Translations under genes and position numbers: made by a program
Origin: Nocardia niigatensis NBRC 100131
GTDB lineage: Bacteria > Actinomycetota > Actinomycetes > Mycobacteriales > Mycobacteriaceae
DNA length: 64,000 nt
Direction: 5' to 3'
NCBI RefSeq assembly: GCF_000308655.1
Contig: NZ_BAGC01000040.1
Span: 248,001 to 312,000 of the forward strand
The notes under the pieces: model-generated
Databases searched by the model: none
The model's input: the letters and a program-made list of their open reading frames with translations, nothing else
What the model was told of the DNA's origin: nothing
Part shown: positions 62,733-64,000 of the stretch, piece by piece
How positions within the stretch are numbered: position 1 is the stretch's first letter
Layout: each line of letters opens with the position of its first letter

Positions 62733-64000
62733 TCAGCGGTAGCCGTACTCCTGCCAGCGGTCCAGGACGCGCTGCTGGATCTCGGCGGGCCAGCCGTTCT
62801 CGAAGCTCCCCTTGACCGGGCGGCGCCCCTGCGGGAAGTGATCGGCCAGCAAGCAGTTGTAGATCACCTTGCCCGCCATGAAGGAATGCGCCTCCTCCGG
62901 CGACAGGTACACCGCGAGCTGGTCGGAAACCGCTGCCGGGTAATGGAATTCGCCGCGTTCGACATCCGGATGCGAGCGGGTGGCGAAGGCCCACACCACC
63001 TCGTCGAGATTCGTGATGTCCACATCGTCCTCGACCACGAGGATCTTGGGCGCGTTGACCGACGGCTTGCCGGTGAAGATGATCTCGGCGATCTGGTCCA
63101 CCAGCTCATGCGAGCCCAGCCCGGTGGTCTCGTGCCAGTCCTGCTTCACCGCGAGGGTCAGCCAGTGCACCGCGGCCTCGAAGTTGTACCAGGCCGACGA
63201 GATCGGCAGGCCGGCCTGCCGCAGCAGATAGAGGATCTCCGCGGCGCTGGTGGTGCCGATGATGGTGTGGTCCTCCTCCACCGGCGGGCCCGCGGCCACG
63301 GTCGGCTGGATCGCGCCGTCGCGGTAGGTGATCGCGGAGACGTGAAATACGGCCTTCGGACCGGCCTCGGTGGCGTTGTAGCCCGGGAACTCGTTGAACG
63401 GGCCCTCCATGACCGTTTCGTCGAGCGCGATGTGGCCCTCGATCACGATCTCGGCGGTGGCGGGCACCAGCAGGTCGACGGTCTCGGCCGGGACCAGTTC
63501 CAGGCCCTCACCGAACAGTGCGCCCAGGTAGTGGGTTTCGTCCTCGCCCTCGGGAATCGGCATGCCGCCCACCCACGGCAGGCCCGGCTCCACGCCGATG
63601 GCCAGCGCGATCGGCATGGGCTCGCCGATCTCGGTCCACTTCGAGCGGATGATGCCCAGGTGCTGGGGTCCCGGGATCAGGCAGGCCAGGGTGTTCCGGT
63701 CGTGGATCATCATGCGGTTGATCGACCAGTTGGTCCATGAGCCGTCGGGGGTCTTGACGATGTTCATGCCGTAGGTCTGGATGTAGCGGCCACCGTCGTT
63801 GCCGTGCAGCTTCGGAGTCGGGAAGACGAACAGGTCGATGTCCTCGCCGAGCATGACGTTCTCTTTGCAGGGCGCGGCCGCACGATCCACCACCACGGGC
63901 GGGATGCCCGGCTTGGTGCGGGCATCGGCGAGCGCCTCCACGATCTGCTGACCGGTGGCGTCGGCGGGCAGGCCCAGCGCGAGTGCGATGCGCGCCAAAC
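62733..64000 (-). CDS. UbiD-family decarboxylase, 5' end outside the window
   Basis: About 421 C-terminal residues are visible; the start lies beyond base 64000. UbiD features: GGRYIQTYGMNIVKTPDGSW, TNWSINRMMIHDRNTLACLI, the cofactor region EPGLPWVGGMPIPEGEDETH, and the catalytic segment KILVVEDDVDITNLDEVVWA. The enzyme uses prenylated FMN to decarboxylate aromatic or unsaturated acids. In actinobacteria such proteins act in menaquinone or aromatic metabolism; the substrate is open and a UbiX partner is not in the window. Confidence 0.92.
   Translation of the reverse strand, partial: LARIALALGLPADATGQQIVEALADARTKPGIPPVVVDRAAAPCKENVMLGEDIDLFVFPTPKLHGNDGGRYIQTYGMNIVKTPDGSWTNWSINRMMIHDRNTLACLIPGPQHLGIIRSKWTEIGEPMPIALAIGVEPGLPWVGGMPIPEGEDETHYLGALFGEGLELVPAETVDLLVPATAEIVIEGHIALDETVMEGPFNEFPGYNATEAGPKAVFHVSAITYRDGAIQPTVAAGPPVEEDHTIIGTTSAAEILYLLRQAGLPISSAWYNFEAAVHWLTLAVKQDWHETTGLGSHELVDQIAEIIFTGKPSVNAPKILVVEDDVDITNLDEVVWAFATRSHPDVERGEFHYPAAVSDQLAVYLSPEEAHSFMAGKVIYNCLLADHFPQGRRPVKGSFENGWPAEIQQRVLDRWQEYGYR

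Overview
The window is high-GC actinobacterial DNA, most likely from Nocardia or a close relative in the Mycobacteriales. Evidence includes an AftC-type arabinofuranosyltransferase, a fused HadA/HadB-type dehydratase, a Rox-type rifampicin monooxygenase with an upstream rifamycin-associated element, cutinase-like and DUF3000 proteins, and a block from 44,987 to 61,929 that follows the Mycobacterium tuberculosis Rv2670c-Rv2682c order (zapE, pyrimidine reductase, TAP-like hydrolase lipoprotein, aftC, msrB, hemQ, hemY, hemE, DUF3000, RNase D, dxs). These assignments come from reading motifs by eye; no database search was run.

Left part (1-25,700): an accessory region. It opens with the 3' end of an asparagine synthetase and its terminator. 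A compact operon follows (SnoaL-like protein, quinone-oxidoreductase-like MDR enzyme, TetR) with a promoter directly abutting a 10-bp-armed palindrome. Next is a divergent TetR / multicopper oxidase / MpaB-Lcp-type oxygenase / CrtC-AttH-type hydratase cluster that looks like an uncharacterised oxidative pathway for a hydrophobic, perhaps isoprenoid, substrate. Scattered metabolic genes follow: EamA transporter, DHFR-like reductase, dienelactone hydrolase, alpha/beta hydrolase, DUF4442, VOC, HadAB, two tail-to-tail AraC regulators, XRE and MerR regulators, and a frameshifted thioredoxin. Between them lie many truncated remnants (MFS, DHFR-like, SnoaL, GNAT, truncated haemoglobin, ABM, beta-lactamase-like), so this part looks like a repeatedly rearranged region.

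Middle part (25,700-44,900): an XRE/DUF397 pair and a guanidine-III riboswitch that precedes an SMR (Gdx/SugE-type) exporter. Then comes a large co-directional module (29,138-37,094) of envelope-associated proteins: a Gly/Ala-rich insoluble-type protein, two membrane proteins sharing a C-terminal domain, two MinD/ParA-like proteins without a P-loop lysine, and a cutinase-like hydrolase with a long insertion. It is followed by tRNA-Gly(GCC), a small pilin-like membrane protein and a sigma-region-4/nuclease-like protein. A rox gene with RAE, a CoiA-like nuclease-coiled-coil membrane protein, an MFS/GNAT pair and a secreted tyrosine phosphatase complete this part.

Right part (44,900-64,000): conserved chromosomal backbone for cell division, arabinan synthesis, methionine sulfoxide repair, coproporphyrin-dependent haem synthesis and the MEP isoprenoid pathway. 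It carries insertions. The clearest is an acyl-ACP desaturase gene between msrB and a decayed second copy of the msrB 3' end. The window ends inside a UbiD-family decarboxylase.
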